Shown here: in pieces, positions 43,303 to 52,762 of the stretch
Position numbering within the stretch: the stretch's first letter is position 1
How the letters are laid out: every line of letters begins with the position of its first letter
Assembly (NCBI GenBank): GCA_902597695.1
Contig: CACJYH010000001.1
Location: forward strand, 3,472 to 67,471
Length of the DNA: 64,000 nt
Reading direction: 5' to 3'
Origin: an uncultured Pelagibacteraceae bacterium
Lineage (GTDB): Bacteria > Pseudomonadota > Alphaproteobacteria > Pelagibacterales > Pelagibacteraceae
The notes under the pieces: model-generated
Seen by the model: the letters and a program-made list of their open reading frames with translations, nothing else
Database searches by the model: none
Told to the model about the DNA's origin: nothing
Position numbers and translations under genes: made by a program

Positions 43303-44658
43303 TTAGTATGTCGCTTCTTCTTTTTTATCTTCGTTCTCGTCTTTTTTATATTTTACACCTTTTCTTTCTAAAATTTCTTTAACTTTTTCTGAATATGGTT
43401 CTTCTATGTGTTCAGTAGTAGGATTAAGTTCAATACCTGCTGGGGTAATGGTCTGTGGCATAGCAACAAACTGAGAGTCTGGATTTTCAACAGTTTTTCT
43501 TACTTTCATTCTATATATTCCAAAAAATCCTATGAAAGAGTGAAAAATAAATAGAAAAACAAAGAAACCATTTGGTCCAACCAAATCCATAAATATTGAG
43601 CAAAGAAACGGACCACTCATTGCTCCTAATCCAAAAGCAAATTGCAGTCCTGCTCCAGCAGCAACAAATTTTTCTTTTGAAATATAATCATTTGTATGTG
43701 CAAGGATTAAAGAGAACATTGGCAAACTACAAAATGAAAAAAGAATAAAGAAAAAATAAAACCATGTTTTGCTGGTTGCAAGACCTCCAGGTAAATACAT
43801 TTGTCTTGAAACAAATATTGCAATAATTGCAAAAATTGCCGCCCCAAATGTTGAAAAAACAATTACTCTTCTTCTATCATAAATATCAGAAATTTTACCG
43901 ACTGGAAATTGGGCTACTGCGCCTGATATTGCCAATAAGAAAGTTACAATTGATATTTCTAAAATTGTGAAGTTCATGGAAGTAGCGTAAACTGCTAGTA
44001 ACGTAAATAAAGCCGATTGTATCGTTCCATAAAAAAGAGAGCTTACCATGCCAAAAGGTGAAGCTTCATATAACTCTCGCATATTCATTGCTTGTATTTT
44101 TTTAAAGTTTGGTGGTTTCTTTTTAGTTAATAAAATTGGTATTAAAGCTGCAGAGGTAATTACTGAAACTAATATAAATGGTTGAAAGTTTTTAGGACTA
44201 CTAAAATTTAGTAAAAACATGCCAATTCCCATAGTTCCATAAAGTATGACCATATAAATAGAAAGTACGCTGCCTCGATTTTTATTACTTGATCTGTCAT
44301 TTAACCAACTTTCTGCAACTGTATAAATGCAGACCATACTTACACCTGTAAGCACTCTTAATAAAAACCATATGAATGGATGAATTATTACTGAGTGAAT
44401 TAAAACAACTAATGAAGCTAAAGATGCAAAAGCTGCAAAAACCCTTATGTGACCAACTCTCGAAATTATATTTGGAATAGTTGCGGCACCAATAAAGTAA
44501 CCTACAAAATAACCAGACATCATAAATCCAGTTGAGGTAAGGCTAAATTCTTCCTGAACAGCTCTTACCCCTAGGAGAGACCCTTGAAATCCATAAGCCA
44601 TCATAATGAAGCCCATTCCTAAAAATAATGCCCAGGAGTTTTTTAAAACTTTATTCAT
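43303..44658 (-). CDS. MFS transporter (YcaD-like)
   Basis: 451 residues with twelve membrane spans. The loop 2-3 motif is IPNIISRVGHIRVFAAFA, then RVLTGVSMVCIYTVAESWLNDRSSNKNRGSVLSIYM, and in the second half FPVGKISDIYDRRRVIVFST. A 70-residue C-terminal cytosolic tail is Glu/Lys-rich (EKVKEILERKGVKYKKDENEDK). Substrate unknown. It is 58 bp downstream of the EamA permease on the same strand. Confidence 0.88.
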   Translation of the reverse strand: MNKVLKNSWALFLGMGFIMMAYGFQGSLLGVRAVQEEFSLTSTGFMMSGYFVGYFIGAATIPNIISRVGHIRVFAAFASLASLVVLIHSVIIHPFIWFLLRVLTGVSMVCIYTVAESWLNDRSSNKNRGSVLSIYMVILYGTMGIGMFLLNFSSPKNFQPFILVSVITSAALIPILLTKKKPPNFKKIQAMNMRELYEASPFGMVSSLFYGTIQSALFTLLAVYATSMNFTILEISIVTFLLAISGAVAQFPVGKISDIYDRRRVIVFSTFGAAIFAIIAIFVSRQMYLPGGLATSKTWFYFFFILFSFCSLPMFSLILAHTNDYISKEKFVAAGAGLQFAFGLGAMSGPFLCSIFMDLVGPNGFFVFLFIFHSFIGFFGIYRMKVRKTVENPDSQFVAMPQTITPAGIELNPTTEHIEEPYSEKVKEILERKGVKYKKDENEDKKEEATY

Positions 44659-44716
44659 AAAAATTGAGGTAATTATTCGCGATGTATTATTAAATCAAGT
44701 CTTAATTGTGACAGTC

Positions 44717-45577
44717 TTAAGAATTTTTGAGTTTTAAGTACGAGTGAATTGCGATGGTAGTGATTATAATTAGACCGCCCTGAAGTGTTTCTAAACTAGG
44801 CTGTTCTTTTATGATTAACCAAACCCAAATTGGACCAATTATAGTCTCTAGCAGAAAAAAAAGATTAACTTCTGCAGCAGGTATAAACCTTGGTGCAATG
44901 GTAACTAAAACAAAAGGTATTGCTACACACAAAATACACATCAAAGGAACAATAAAAAGATCTTTACCAATTAATGCAAAACTTTCTATAAAAAGTAATG
45001 CAAAAGTTGCTACAAATAATTTACCAACTACCGCAGCAGGAACTAAATTTTTATTTTTAGCAGATCTGATAATAACTGCTCCAACTGCTAAACCTATCGC
45101 AGTAACAAATCCTAAAACATCACCATAAAAATTACCTAACTTCAAAGAATCATAGAAAATATATATTATTGCTACAAAAGTGATTATTATAGAAATCCAA
45201 GTTTTTTTATCGGGTGGCTCCTTCAAAAATATAGCCCCAAGAATAGCTGATAACATTGGAGCAGTCGCAATCATAACCAAGGTATTGGCAACATTTGTAT
45301 TTTGAATCGAAACAACAAAAGTTATGTTAGTAACACTAAATGTAATTACATAAAATATTCCATGATAACCACTAGTGAAAAGAATTTTAAAGAAACTTAA
45401 CTTATAAATGATTAACATACCTAACAAAACTGTCATAAAAGGGATAATTCCCCTATAAAAAACTAATCCCCAAGTATCTACATTTGAAAGTCTGATAAAT
45501 AGTGAGTCTGGTGTAATAAACATTACCGCAACAAAGGCTAATAACGACCCCTTTTGTTGGTCTGTAAGATTTTTCAC
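44717..45577 (-). CDS. EamA/DMT-superfamily permease downstream of gshAB
   Basis: 286 residues, ten membrane spans, two EamA repeats (GSLLAFVAVMFITPDSLFIRL with VDTWGLVFYRGIIPFM; PAAEVNLFFLLETIIGPIWVWLIIKEQPS). It overlaps the gshB stop by 4 bp and is therefore translated with the glutathione genes; transport of a thiol or amino acid is possible. Third EamA carrier in this window. Confidence 0.85.
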   Translation of the reverse strand: MKNLTDQQKGSLLAFVAVMFITPDSLFIRLSNVDTWGLVFYRGIIPFMTVLLGMLIIYKLSFFKILFTSGYHGIFYVITFSVTNITFVVSIQNTNVANTLVMIATAPMLSAILGAIFLKEPPDKKTWISIIITFVAIIYIFYDSLKLGNFYGDVLGFVTAIGLAVGAVIIRSAKNKNLVPAAVVGKLFVATFALLFIESFALIGKDLFIVPLMCILCVAIPFVLVTIAPRFIPAAEVNLFFLLETIIGPIWVWLIIKEQPSLETLQGGLIIITTIAIHSYLKLKNS

Positions 45578-46500
45578 GCTTTTAATTCTTTCCAGAAGGT
45601 TGATGCTAAATTTATTTTTGAAAGATCGTAGAAAGTTTTTAATCCAGTAGGTGATGTTACATTTATATCACCATTGAGTTGCTCATCTATAAAGTCAATT
45701 CCAGCAAAGAAAATTTTGTCTTTTTTTAAATCTTTGCCAATCAATTTTGATATTTTCATTTCTTTATTAGTTAATTTTATATTTATTGGTTTTGCACCTT
45801 TACTTAAATTGCTTAAAAATGAGCCTTTTTTTGGAATTCTTGATATTGCGCCACAAACTTTACCATTTATTAAAAAAACTCTCTTATCTCCCTTTTTAAT
45901 CTTAGGTAAATATTTTTGACACATAATATGATTGTGTTTTTTAATAAATTTTTGAAAAAATTTTAAATCAAACTTGGTCAATAAATATATATTGTTTCCA
46001 CTGTAGCTATTAATTGGTTTAACAATCACTTTTTTATATTTTTTAAAAAACTTTCTAATTTCATCAATATTTTGTGAAAAAATAGTATCTGGCATATATT
46101 TTTGATATTTTATGGAAAAAAGTTTTTCAGATACATTTCTTATTGCTGCTGGATCATTAATAACTTTAACCCTTTTTTTTATTTTATCTAAAATAAGAGT
46201 TGAACAAATGTATTCTAAATTGAATGGTGGATCTTGGCGGATAAGTAAATATTTACACTTAATTAGCTCTAGTTTTTGTTTTTTTAAAATTTCAAAAATT
46301 CTTTTTTTTCTGTAATCAAATTTGACGAAAAATCCTTTAGCAATTACTTTAAAATTAATAATAGATAAATCTTTTGGATCATAATAGAAAATTTTATAGT
46401 TTTTCTTTTGTATTTCATGAGCTAAAAAAATACTAGTATCTGTTTCAGGGTTAAGTTTAGAAGGATGATTTCCCTGGATAGCAATAATTTTATTTGTCAT
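45574..46500 (-). CDS. gshB: Glutathione synthetase
   Basis: 308 residues, proteobacterial ATP-grasp type. Visible are PETDTSIFLAHEIQKKNYKIFYYDP, YLLIRQDPPFNLEYICSTLIL, VINDPAAIRNVSEKL, IVKPINSYSGNNIYL, DKRVFLINGKVCGAISRIP and the C-terminal NVTSPTGLKTFYDLS. It joins gamma-glutamylcysteine and glycine. It overlaps gshA by 11 bp, giving both glutathione steps in one unit. The sequence is rather Lys-rich and divergent but keeps all landmark motifs. Confidence 0.92.
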   Translation of the reverse strand: MTNKIIAIQGNHPSKLNPETDTSIFLAHEIQKKNYKIFYYDPKDLSIINFKVIAKGFFVKFDYRKKRIFEILKKQKLELIKCKYLLIRQDPPFNLEYICSTLILDKIKKRVKVINDPAAIRNVSEKLFSIKYQKYMPDTIFSQNIDEIRKFFKKYKKVIVKPINSYSGNNIYLLTKFDLKFFQKFIKKHNHIMCQKYLPKIKKGDKRVFLINGKVCGAISRIPKKGSFLSNLSKGAKPINIKLTNKEMKISKLIGKDLKKDKIFFAGIDFIDEQLNGDINVTSPTGLKTFYDLSKINLASTFWKELKA

Positions 46501-47785
46501 ATAATTCAGTTAAATCTTCATCTTTAGAAAATCTAATAATCATATGATGTGCATTCGTAGTTTTATTATCAATCACTTTTTGTAGATGATTTAAAAATAT
46601 GGTCTCATTTTTTCCACCTTTATTGGCTACATCTCTCTTTTCTAATCCCTTTTTAGATAAATCTAATAATTCTGAAGACCAATAAAGCAGGTCTTTACCC
46701 ATAAGCTGGGTATTAAAACCTTTTTGTGGTGCTTCTAAATATGCATTCATAATTTTATCTTTATCCCAACTAGAAATTAATTCATAAACTTCATCTAAAT
46801 TTCCATATAACATTCCAACATTAAATGCCGGACCCGCACATAGACAATCCCAACCACAAGTATCCATCGATCTTAATTCAATATATTTTTTAAGTCTATT
46901 CTCCGTAAAAATTGTACTTAAATGAGTTGATAAATCATTCTCATCTGGCAGGCGATTATTTATTTCTTTAATATTTCCTGACATGAAATCACTAAAATTG
47001 TATTTTATACCTGAAAAATAATTTTCTTTTTGTTGTATAAATAGAATTGGAAAATTAATAACAAAATCTGCATATTTTTCAAAATCAAAATCTTCAAGGA
47101 ACAATTTAGGCAAACCACCTCGAGAAGTATTTTGCCATACTTTCGATCGGTATGATAAATAATTACTTTTTTTCTTCTCAACTATTGATGAATTAGCGAA
47201 TAAAGCAATTGAAATAGGTACTAAAGAATTAACTATCTTAAATTTTTTTTTAAAATCTTCTTCTGAACAGTAATCTAAATTTAACTGCGTTCCACAGGTT
47301 CGATACATCATATCAAGACTTAATTCTCCCCCTAAAGGCATATCCCTTGTCATAAGTTTGTATCTTTTTTTAGGGTTATTGGGGATCTCATCTAATTTTG
47401 ATATTGGATCGAAACCTGCACTTACAATTTTAATATTAAGTTTTTTTGTGACTTGTTTTAATTCAAATAAGTAATCATAAGACTCTGCACATGCTTCATG
47501 AATATTAGAAAGTTTATCACCAGATAATTCAATTTGATTACCTGGCTCAAGAGTAATGTTTTTACCCCCTTTATTTAAAGCAATAATATTGTTGTTTTCT
47601 AATACAGGATTCCATCCAAATTCAAATAGAGCTGAGAACATCTCTTTTATTTTTTGATAATCAATTCTCTTATTATTTTGACTATTAAATAGAAATTTCT
47701 CATGTTCGATACCAATTTTAAATTCTTTTTTGTTTTTAATTCCAGACTTGAAATATTCAATTATTTGCTCTTTTTTTGTAATCAT
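46490..47785 (-). CDS. gshA: Glutamate-cysteine ligase, plant/alphaproteobacterial type (GCS2)
   Basis: 431 residues. Motifs are FKIGIEHEKFLFN, ITLEPGNQIELSGDKLSNIHEACAES, MPLGGELSLDMMYRTCGTQLNLDY and YIELRSMDTCGWDCLCAGPAFNVGMLYG. It catalyses the ATP-dependent first and rate-limiting step of glutathione synthesis. SAR11 cells depend on reduced sulfur, which makes thiol economy relevant. The HD-domain gene lies 16 bp upstream on the same strand. Confidence 0.93.
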   Translation of the reverse strand: MITKKEQIIEYFKSGIKNKKEFKIGIEHEKFLFNSQNNKRIDYQKIKEMFSALFEFGWNPVLENNNIIALNKGGKNITLEPGNQIELSGDKLSNIHEACAESYDYLFELKQVTKKLNIKIVSAGFDPISKLDEIPNNPKKRYKLMTRDMPLGGELSLDMMYRTCGTQLNLDYCSEEDFKKKFKIVNSLVPISIALFANSSIVEKKKSNYLSYRSKVWQNTSRGGLPKLFLEDFDFEKYADFVINFPILFIQQKENYFSGIKYNFSDFMSGNIKEINNRLPDENDLSTHLSTIFTENRLKKYIELRSMDTCGWDCLCAGPAFNVGMLYGNLDEVYELISSWDKDKIMNAYLEAPQKGFNTQLMGKDLLYWSSELLDLSKKGLEKRDVANKGGKNETIFLNHLQKVIDNKTTNAHHMIIRFSKDEDLTELYDK

Positions 47786-47801
47786 AGATATAAATTTATT
47801 T

Positions 47802-48368
47802 TTAATTATTCTTTAGAGAAGAGTATGGTTTTCTAGAAAAAATTTTTTTTACAATTGGTTTGAAAAACTCTAATGGTAAAGACTCATATTTAGGATCAAA
47901 AGAATTTTGATCATATTTTTCACAAAAATCTATCGTATCTTGATAATATTTATGATCTTTATATTTATCTCTTCTGTTTTTATCACCACCTAAATGATGT
48001 GCATAATAATACATTTGAAATTCTCCATGCTTTTCAACTATCCAATGAGTTTTTTCTGATACATAGGGCTTTAAAATTGAAGCAGCATACTCAGAATGAT
48101 TCATTGGTGCCAATTCATCCCCGATGTCATGCAACAGACAAGCTACAACCATTTCCTCACTTTCACCATTTCTATGAGCTCTTGTAGCGCTTTGAAGTGA
48201 GTGCTCAAGCCTTGATACCTGATACCCTTCTAAAGTTTCAGTTAGTCCAGACATAAATTTTAATACTCTATCAGCAGTTTTGCTGGCAAAATTTTTTTCA
48301 TGCTTATCTAAAAAAAGATAATCTTCTTTAGTTCCATTTTTCATTTCGGTAAAACTTACTTTTTTCAT
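47802..48368 (-). CDS. HD-domain protein of the PhnZ/TmpB-like mixed-valence diiron oxygenase group
   Basis: 188 residues. The metal ligands of HD oxygenases are all present: His56 in RLEHSLQSATRAHRNG, His80-Asp81 in CLLHDIGDE, His91 in PMNHSEYAA, His114 in VEKHGEF, and an Asp at 153 or 158. The stretch from EHSLQ to LLHDIG closely follows PhnZ, which splits a hydroxylated 2-aminoethylphosphonate. However, the Tyr/Glu lid pair of PhnZ (10 and 7 residues before the first His) is Leu46/Tyr49 here, so the substrate may differ. No PhnY/TmpA hydroxylase is adjacent. It could instead be a phosphohydrolase. It abuts purF with no gap. Confidence 0.78.
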   Translation of the reverse strand: MKKVSFTEMKNGTKEDYLFLDKHEKNFASKTADRVLKFMSGLTETLEGYQVSRLEHSLQSATRAHRNGESEEMVVACLLHDIGDELAPMNHSEYAASILKPYVSEKTHWIVEKHGEFQMYYYAHHLGGDKNRRDKYKDHKYYQDTIDFCEKYDQNSFDPKYESLPLEFFKPIVKKIFSRKPYSSLKNN

Positions 48369-49850
48369 TTAATTATTAGATGCAGTATTTAACAATGATA
48401 ATTGTGTAATTTTACTATCACCAAGTTCATCGATAGGTTTAACAGGGTAGTCACCAGTAAAATAATGATCAGTTAATTCAGGATAAGTTTCATTTCTTTT
48501 ATCAAAACCAATTGCCCGATACATCCCATTTACCGACAAAAATTTTAATGATTTTGCACCGATGTAATCACAGATTTCTGAGTTACTTTTATTTGCCGCA
48601 AGCAATTCTTTTTTTGTTGGGGTATCAACTCCATAAAAATCAGGAAATTTTATTTCTGGACAGGCAATTCTAACATGAACTTCTTTTGCGCCAGCGTCAT
48701 ATAGCATTTTTACTATTTTATGAGAAGTTGTACCTCTTACTAGTGAGTCATCTACTAAAATTATTTTTTTGTCTTGAATAGTTGATTGATTAGCATTTAA
48801 TTTTAATTTTACACCCAAACTTCTGATCTTCTGACTTGGTTCGATGAAAGTTCTTCCGACATAATGATTTCTGACTAAACCAAGCTCAAATTTTACATTT
48901 AAGGATTGCGCAAAACCTAAAGCTGCTGCGTTTCCAGAGTCTGGTACCGGCACAACAATATCAGCATCTACATCATTTTCTTTTGCAAGTTCAGAACCAA
49001 GATTTTTTCTATGTTCATATGCAGTTTTTCCATTAAGCATGCTATCTGGTCTTGCAAAATAAATATACTCAAAAACACAAGGTCTAACTTTTCTTGGTGG
49101 AAATGGTTTAATACTTTTAAGTTCATTATTTTCTATTAAGACAATTTCACCATTTTCAACTTCTCGTATGAATTTTGCACCAATTATATCTAATGCACAC
49201 GTTTCAGATGCTAGGACATAACTATTTTTTAATTTTCCAATTACCAAAGGCCTGATACCAAAAGGATCTCTAACACCTACTAATGAAGTTTGAGTTAACA
49301 TTACTAAGGCATATCCACCTTGTATTTGAAAAATCGCATCAACAATTTTGTCTATTGTTTTTGTCCGTTTTGACTTAGCAATTAATTGAACTATTGTTTC
49401 TGTATCAGATGTTGTGTAGAAAATTGCACCTTCATCAACTAATTTTTTTCTTAAAGAAATAGAATTGGTTAAATTTCCATTATGTGCTACCCCGATCCCT
49501 CCAGCATTAGTATCAGCAAAGAAAGGCTGAATGTTTCTAAGTGTATTTTCACCTGTTGTACTATATCTATTATGTCCAATAGCATAATCACCTTGAAGCT
49601 TTTTTAGTATTTTCTCTTTATTAAAATTATCACCCACCAAACCAAATCTTTTTTCAGAAAAATATTGTTTACCATCAAAGGTAACTATTCCACATCCCTC
49701 CTGGCCTCTGTGTTGAAGGGCATGAAGTCCTAGGGCTGTTAATGCAGAAGCATCTTTAGTATTACTAATTCCAAATATACCACACTCTTCTTTAAGCTTA
49801 GGATTAAATATTTTCAATTTTCTCCTTAGATTTTTGATATGTTTTTTCAT
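48369..49850 (-). CDS. purF: Amidophosphoribosyltransferase
   Basis: 493 residues. A 22-residue propeptide precedes the N-terminal nucleophile Cys23 in KEECGIFGISNTKDA. The class II glutaminase domain has ALQHRGQEGCGIV and IGHNRYSTTG. The PRTase domain has IVLVDDSLVRGTTSHKIV-like KIILVDDSLVRGTTSHKIV. It makes phosphoribosylamine from PRPP and glutamine, the first step of purine synthesis. The start overlaps cvpA by 47 bp, so translation of the two is linked; a start further inside would remove the propeptide. Confidence 0.97.
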   Translation of the reverse strand: MKKHIKNLRRKLKIFNPKLKEECGIFGISNTKDASALTALGLHALQHRGQEGCGIVTFDGKQYFSEKRFGLVGDNFNKEKILKKLQGDYAIGHNRYSTTGENTLRNIQPFFADTNAGGIGVAHNGNLTNSISLRKKLVDEGAIFYTTSDTETIVQLIAKSKRTKTIDKIVDAIFQIQGGYALVMLTQTSLVGVRDPFGIRPLVIGKLKNSYVLASETCALDIIGAKFIREVENGEIVLIENNELKSIKPFPPRKVRPCVFEYIYFARPDSMLNGKTAYEHRKNLGSELAKENDVDADIVVPVPDSGNAAALGFAQSLNVKFELGLVRNHYVGRTFIEPSQKIRSLGVKLKLNANQSTIQDKKIILVDDSLVRGTTSHKIVKMLYDAGAKEVHVRIACPEIKFPDFYGVDTPTKKELLAANKSNSEICDYIGAKSLKFLSVNGMYRAIGFDKRNETYPELTDHYFTGDYPVKPIDELGDSKITQLSLLNTASNN

Positions 49851-50349
49851 CAGGAAATTTTTCTAATAAATAATTACTACCTTTTTCTAAATATGGAAAG
49901 ATTAATGATTTACTTAAATTTACTGGCCATTTATCGTAATTATATACAATGTGTACACCTGAGAAGATACATACAGAGATAATATAAGCTTTGATAAATC
50001 CAAAAAAGAATCCAAACATTGTATCTAAACTTCCAAGGCCAGTGAATCGGACAGCTTTTCTGATACCTCTGTTAATGATTAAAATTAAAAATATAACGAT
50101 TACAAATATTGTAATGCCTAAAAATATATCTAGAACATACTCGTTATCAATCACGCCCTTCAAATAAGGTTTTGCTCTTGGGAATATTATCAATGTAATT
50201 ATATAGGCTAGAAACCATTTAGCCATTGACAGAATACTTAAAACAAAACCTTTTCTGTAACCTTCAATTAAAGTGAAAATTGTAATTATTAAATATATTA
50301 TGTCTAAAATGTTTGTAGTTTTATAAAAATCTACAACAAAATCTTGCAT
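49804..50349 (-). CDS. cvpA: CvpA family membrane protein
   Basis: 181 residues with four membrane spans: DIIYLIITIFTLIEGYRKGFVLSILSMAKWFLAYIITLII, then IFLGITIFVIVIFLILIINRGI, and LGSLDTMFGFFFGFIKAYIISVCIF, the usual CvpA pattern. Its role is envelope-related (colicin V export and cell-envelope integrity in other bacteria). It is next to purF, the same arrangement as in many proteobacteria. It overlaps purF by 47 bp. Confidence 0.9.
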   Translation of the reverse strand: MQDFVVDFYKTTNILDIIYLIITIFTLIEGYRKGFVLSILSMAKWFLAYIITLIIFPRAKPYLKGVIDNEYVLDIFLGITIFVIVIFLILIINRGIRKAVRFTGLGSLDTMFGFFFGFIKAYIISVCIFSGVHIVYNYDKWPVNLSKSLIFPYLEKGSNYLLEKFPDEKTYQKSKEKIENI

Positions 50350-50353
50350 CTAA

Positions 50354-52741
50354 TTATTTACTAAACGGTTTAATCAATAAAATCAAAGAAGGAAGCAACG
50401 TTAAAACTGAGACCATAGCTAATAACATAGCTAATCCAGTGAAAATACCAAAATAAATTGTGGGTATAAATTTTGACAAAACCAAAATTGAAAATCCAAA
50501 AACGATTGTAATTGAAGTATTTAAAATCGCTTTACCAACTGTAGAGTGACACAAAATAAGAGTCTTATTATAATCTTTTGAGGTACTAAATTCTTCCTTA
50601 AACCTATAAATATAATGAATACTATTATCTACAGCTATTCCAATTGTAATTGCGGCTATTGTAATTGTCATCATATCCAATGGAATACCAATTAAACCTA
50701 TTATTCCTAGTATAAAAAAAGCTGCTATAAAATTTGGCACTACACCAATTAGAGAAAGTTTGATATTTTTGAAAAGAACTACGAACATCCCAAATATTCC
50801 GATCATTACTAAACCCAATGTTAGTATTTGAGATTTAAAAAGACTTTGAAGTAAATTATTAAATAGGATTAATACTCCACCAAGTTTGAATTCACTTTGT
50901 TTTAAACCCAATTCATTTTTCAAATCGAAATTTATCTTTTTTATGAGATCGTTTCTCCTTAAATTTTCTTGGGAATCAATAATCCTTAGATTAATTCTTG
51001 CTTCATTGTCTTTTATAGATATATATGGATCAATTATTTCAGTCTTTATACTTTCAGGTATTTTTGAATAAAGGACACCCATTTCCAATGTTCCTAAAGG
51101 CTTATTATTATTTAGCATTGTTGCCACATCAATTATTGATGAAAAGGATAAAACTTTTCCAACTTGAGGCAAATCATCTAGATAGTTATGGACGGAGGAA
51201 ATCCTATCTATTTTATCTTTGGTAAACCAGTATTTATCATCATCCTCATTTTCTTCATCTCCCCAATCTTCAAAATCATCCTCATCATCAGTTTTCTTGT
51301 TTTCTTTCTTTGGAAACTTTAAAATTACCTCAAGCGGAGTTGTTCCACCTAATTTTTCGTCAATAAGTTTCATACCTTTATAAATTTCAGTTTTTTTACT
51401 GAAATAATTAATGAAACTATTTTCAACTTCTAGTCTGCTTATACCGATTAAGCTTAAAATGATAACTACAATAGTTAGGGTAAAAATTGTTTTGTGATTA
51501 TTTAGGGAAATTTGTGCAAAGAAAGAGGTAATTTTTGACTCTTCTTGTTTTTTAATAAATATTTTTTCTTTAGGCATGAAGTTAATAAGAGATGGAAGTA
51601 GTGTAAAGGTAATAATAAATGAAGTAATTAAACCCAAGGTCATCATCCAACCAAAATCAATAATTGGTTTTATTTCACTGAAGATTAAAGATAAAAAGGC
51701 AATTATAGTTGTTAAAGCAGTATATAAAATTGGCCAAAACATTTTATTGGTTGTTAGAGTAATTAGCTCTATAATTTTTTTGTTTGGATGAATTTCTCTA
51801 ATTTGTAAAAATCTTGTACTCATGTGAATATTCATTGCCATTGTTAAAATTAACATTAGTGCAATGAAGTTTGATGAAATAACTGTAACTTTCCATCCTA
51901 ATAAACCAAGCAAGCCGCTCATGATTATTACTGAAAAAAAACAACTACTTATAGGAACAATAATCCAAATTAGTTTTCTAAATACATACCATAATGTTGC
52001 GATAATAAATAATAAAACACCTAATCCAAAAACCACTATATCACTTTTAATAAATGTCATCATATCGTCGGCAATCATAGGAATCCCACCTAGATTTATT
52101 TTTCCAATATTATTGTAACTTTTAATGACATCTCTAATTTCGAGAATATTTTGATGATTTTGTTTTTTTATTAAGTCTTTATGAGCTTCAATTTCTTCTT
52201 TCGTTTTATTAGAAATATTTTCTATTGGTTTTTTATTTTTAATATTAACTATGATTCCAGAGGTTTTACCATCTTCACTAATAACAAAATTTCTAAATAC
52301 TGGGCTACTTAAAATCTCATTAAAACCTCTTTCTTTATCTATATCCTGATCTTTTAAAGTCTTAAAATTTTCTAATCTCTCTTGCAAAGGTGCATCCGAA
52401 TTATCTAATAAAGGAATATCTAAAAGGGTAATGACACTATGAACCCATTTTAAACTTTGAATTTTATATTTTAAACTGAGAAGGTTGTTTATAGAAACAT
52501 CAGAGATCATTCCGTCGTAAGGTGTATAAGTTAGTATTAAAAATTCCTTTGACCCGTATCTATTTGTAATTTCATTTAGATATTCAAGGTCTGGATCTCC
52601 TTCAATTAGTAATGTCTCTGATGAGGCGTCTAATTTAAAATCTTTGGAATAATAGCCAAAAGTAAATAGGGCTATAATTAAGACTATCAAAATAGATTTG
52701 GGATTTTTAAGAATAATATTTTGATAAAATTGGGCAATCAT
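50354..52741 (-). CDS. RND-superfamily exporter (MMPL type)
   Basis: 795 residues, about 12 spans in two halves, each with a large periplasmic domain after the first helix. First half: LDASSETLLIEGDPDLEYLNE, then the five-span block beginning DIVVFGLGVLLFIIATLWYVFRK and including MNIHMSTRFLQIREIHPNKK. Second half includes DMMTITIAAITIGIAVDNSIHYIYRFKEEF. It resembles predicted MMPL/HpnN-like lipid or sterol exporters. Roughly residues 479-500 form a very acidic insert (DDEDDFEDWGDEENEDDD) in the second periplasmic domain. The substrate is unknown. It lies 4 bp upstream of cvpA. Confidence 0.88.
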   Translation of the reverse strand: MIAQFYQNIILKNPKSILIVLIIALFTFGYYSKDFKLDASSETLLIEGDPDLEYLNEITNRYGSKEFLILTYTPYDGMISDVSINNLLSLKYKIQSLKWVHSVITLLDIPLLDNSDAPLQERLENFKTLKDQDIDKERGFNEILSSPVFRNFVISEDGKTSGIIVNIKNKKPIENISNKTKEEIEAHKDLIKKQNHQNILEIRDVIKSYNNIGKINLGGIPMIADDMMTFIKSDIVVFGLGVLLFIIATLWYVFRKLIWIIVPISSCFFSVIIMSGLLGLLGWKVTVISSNFIALMLILTMAMNIHMSTRFLQIREIHPNKKIIELITLTTNKMFWPILYTALTTIIAFLSLIFSEIKPIIDFGWMMTLGLITSFIITFTLLPSLINFMPKEKIFIKKQEESKITSFFAQISLNNHKTIFTLTIVVIILSLIGISRLEVENSFINYFSKKTEIYKGMKLIDEKLGGTTPLEVILKFPKKENKKTDDEDDFEDWGDEENEDDDKYWFTKDKIDRISSVHNYLDDLPQVGKVLSFSSIIDVATMLNNNKPLGTLEMGVLYSKIPESIKTEIIDPYISIKDNEARINLRIIDSQENLRRNDLIKKINFDLKNELGLKQSEFKLGGVLILFNNLLQSLFKSQILTLGLVMIGIFGMFVVLFKNIKLSLIGVVPNFIAAFFILGIIGLIGIPLDMMTITIAAITIGIAVDNSIHYIYRFKEEFSTSKDYNKTLILCHSTVGKAILNTSITIVFGFSILVLSKFIPTIYFGIFTGLAMLLAMVSVLTLLPSLILLIKPFSK

Positions 52742-52762
52742 CTTACCCTTTTATATTGGAAT

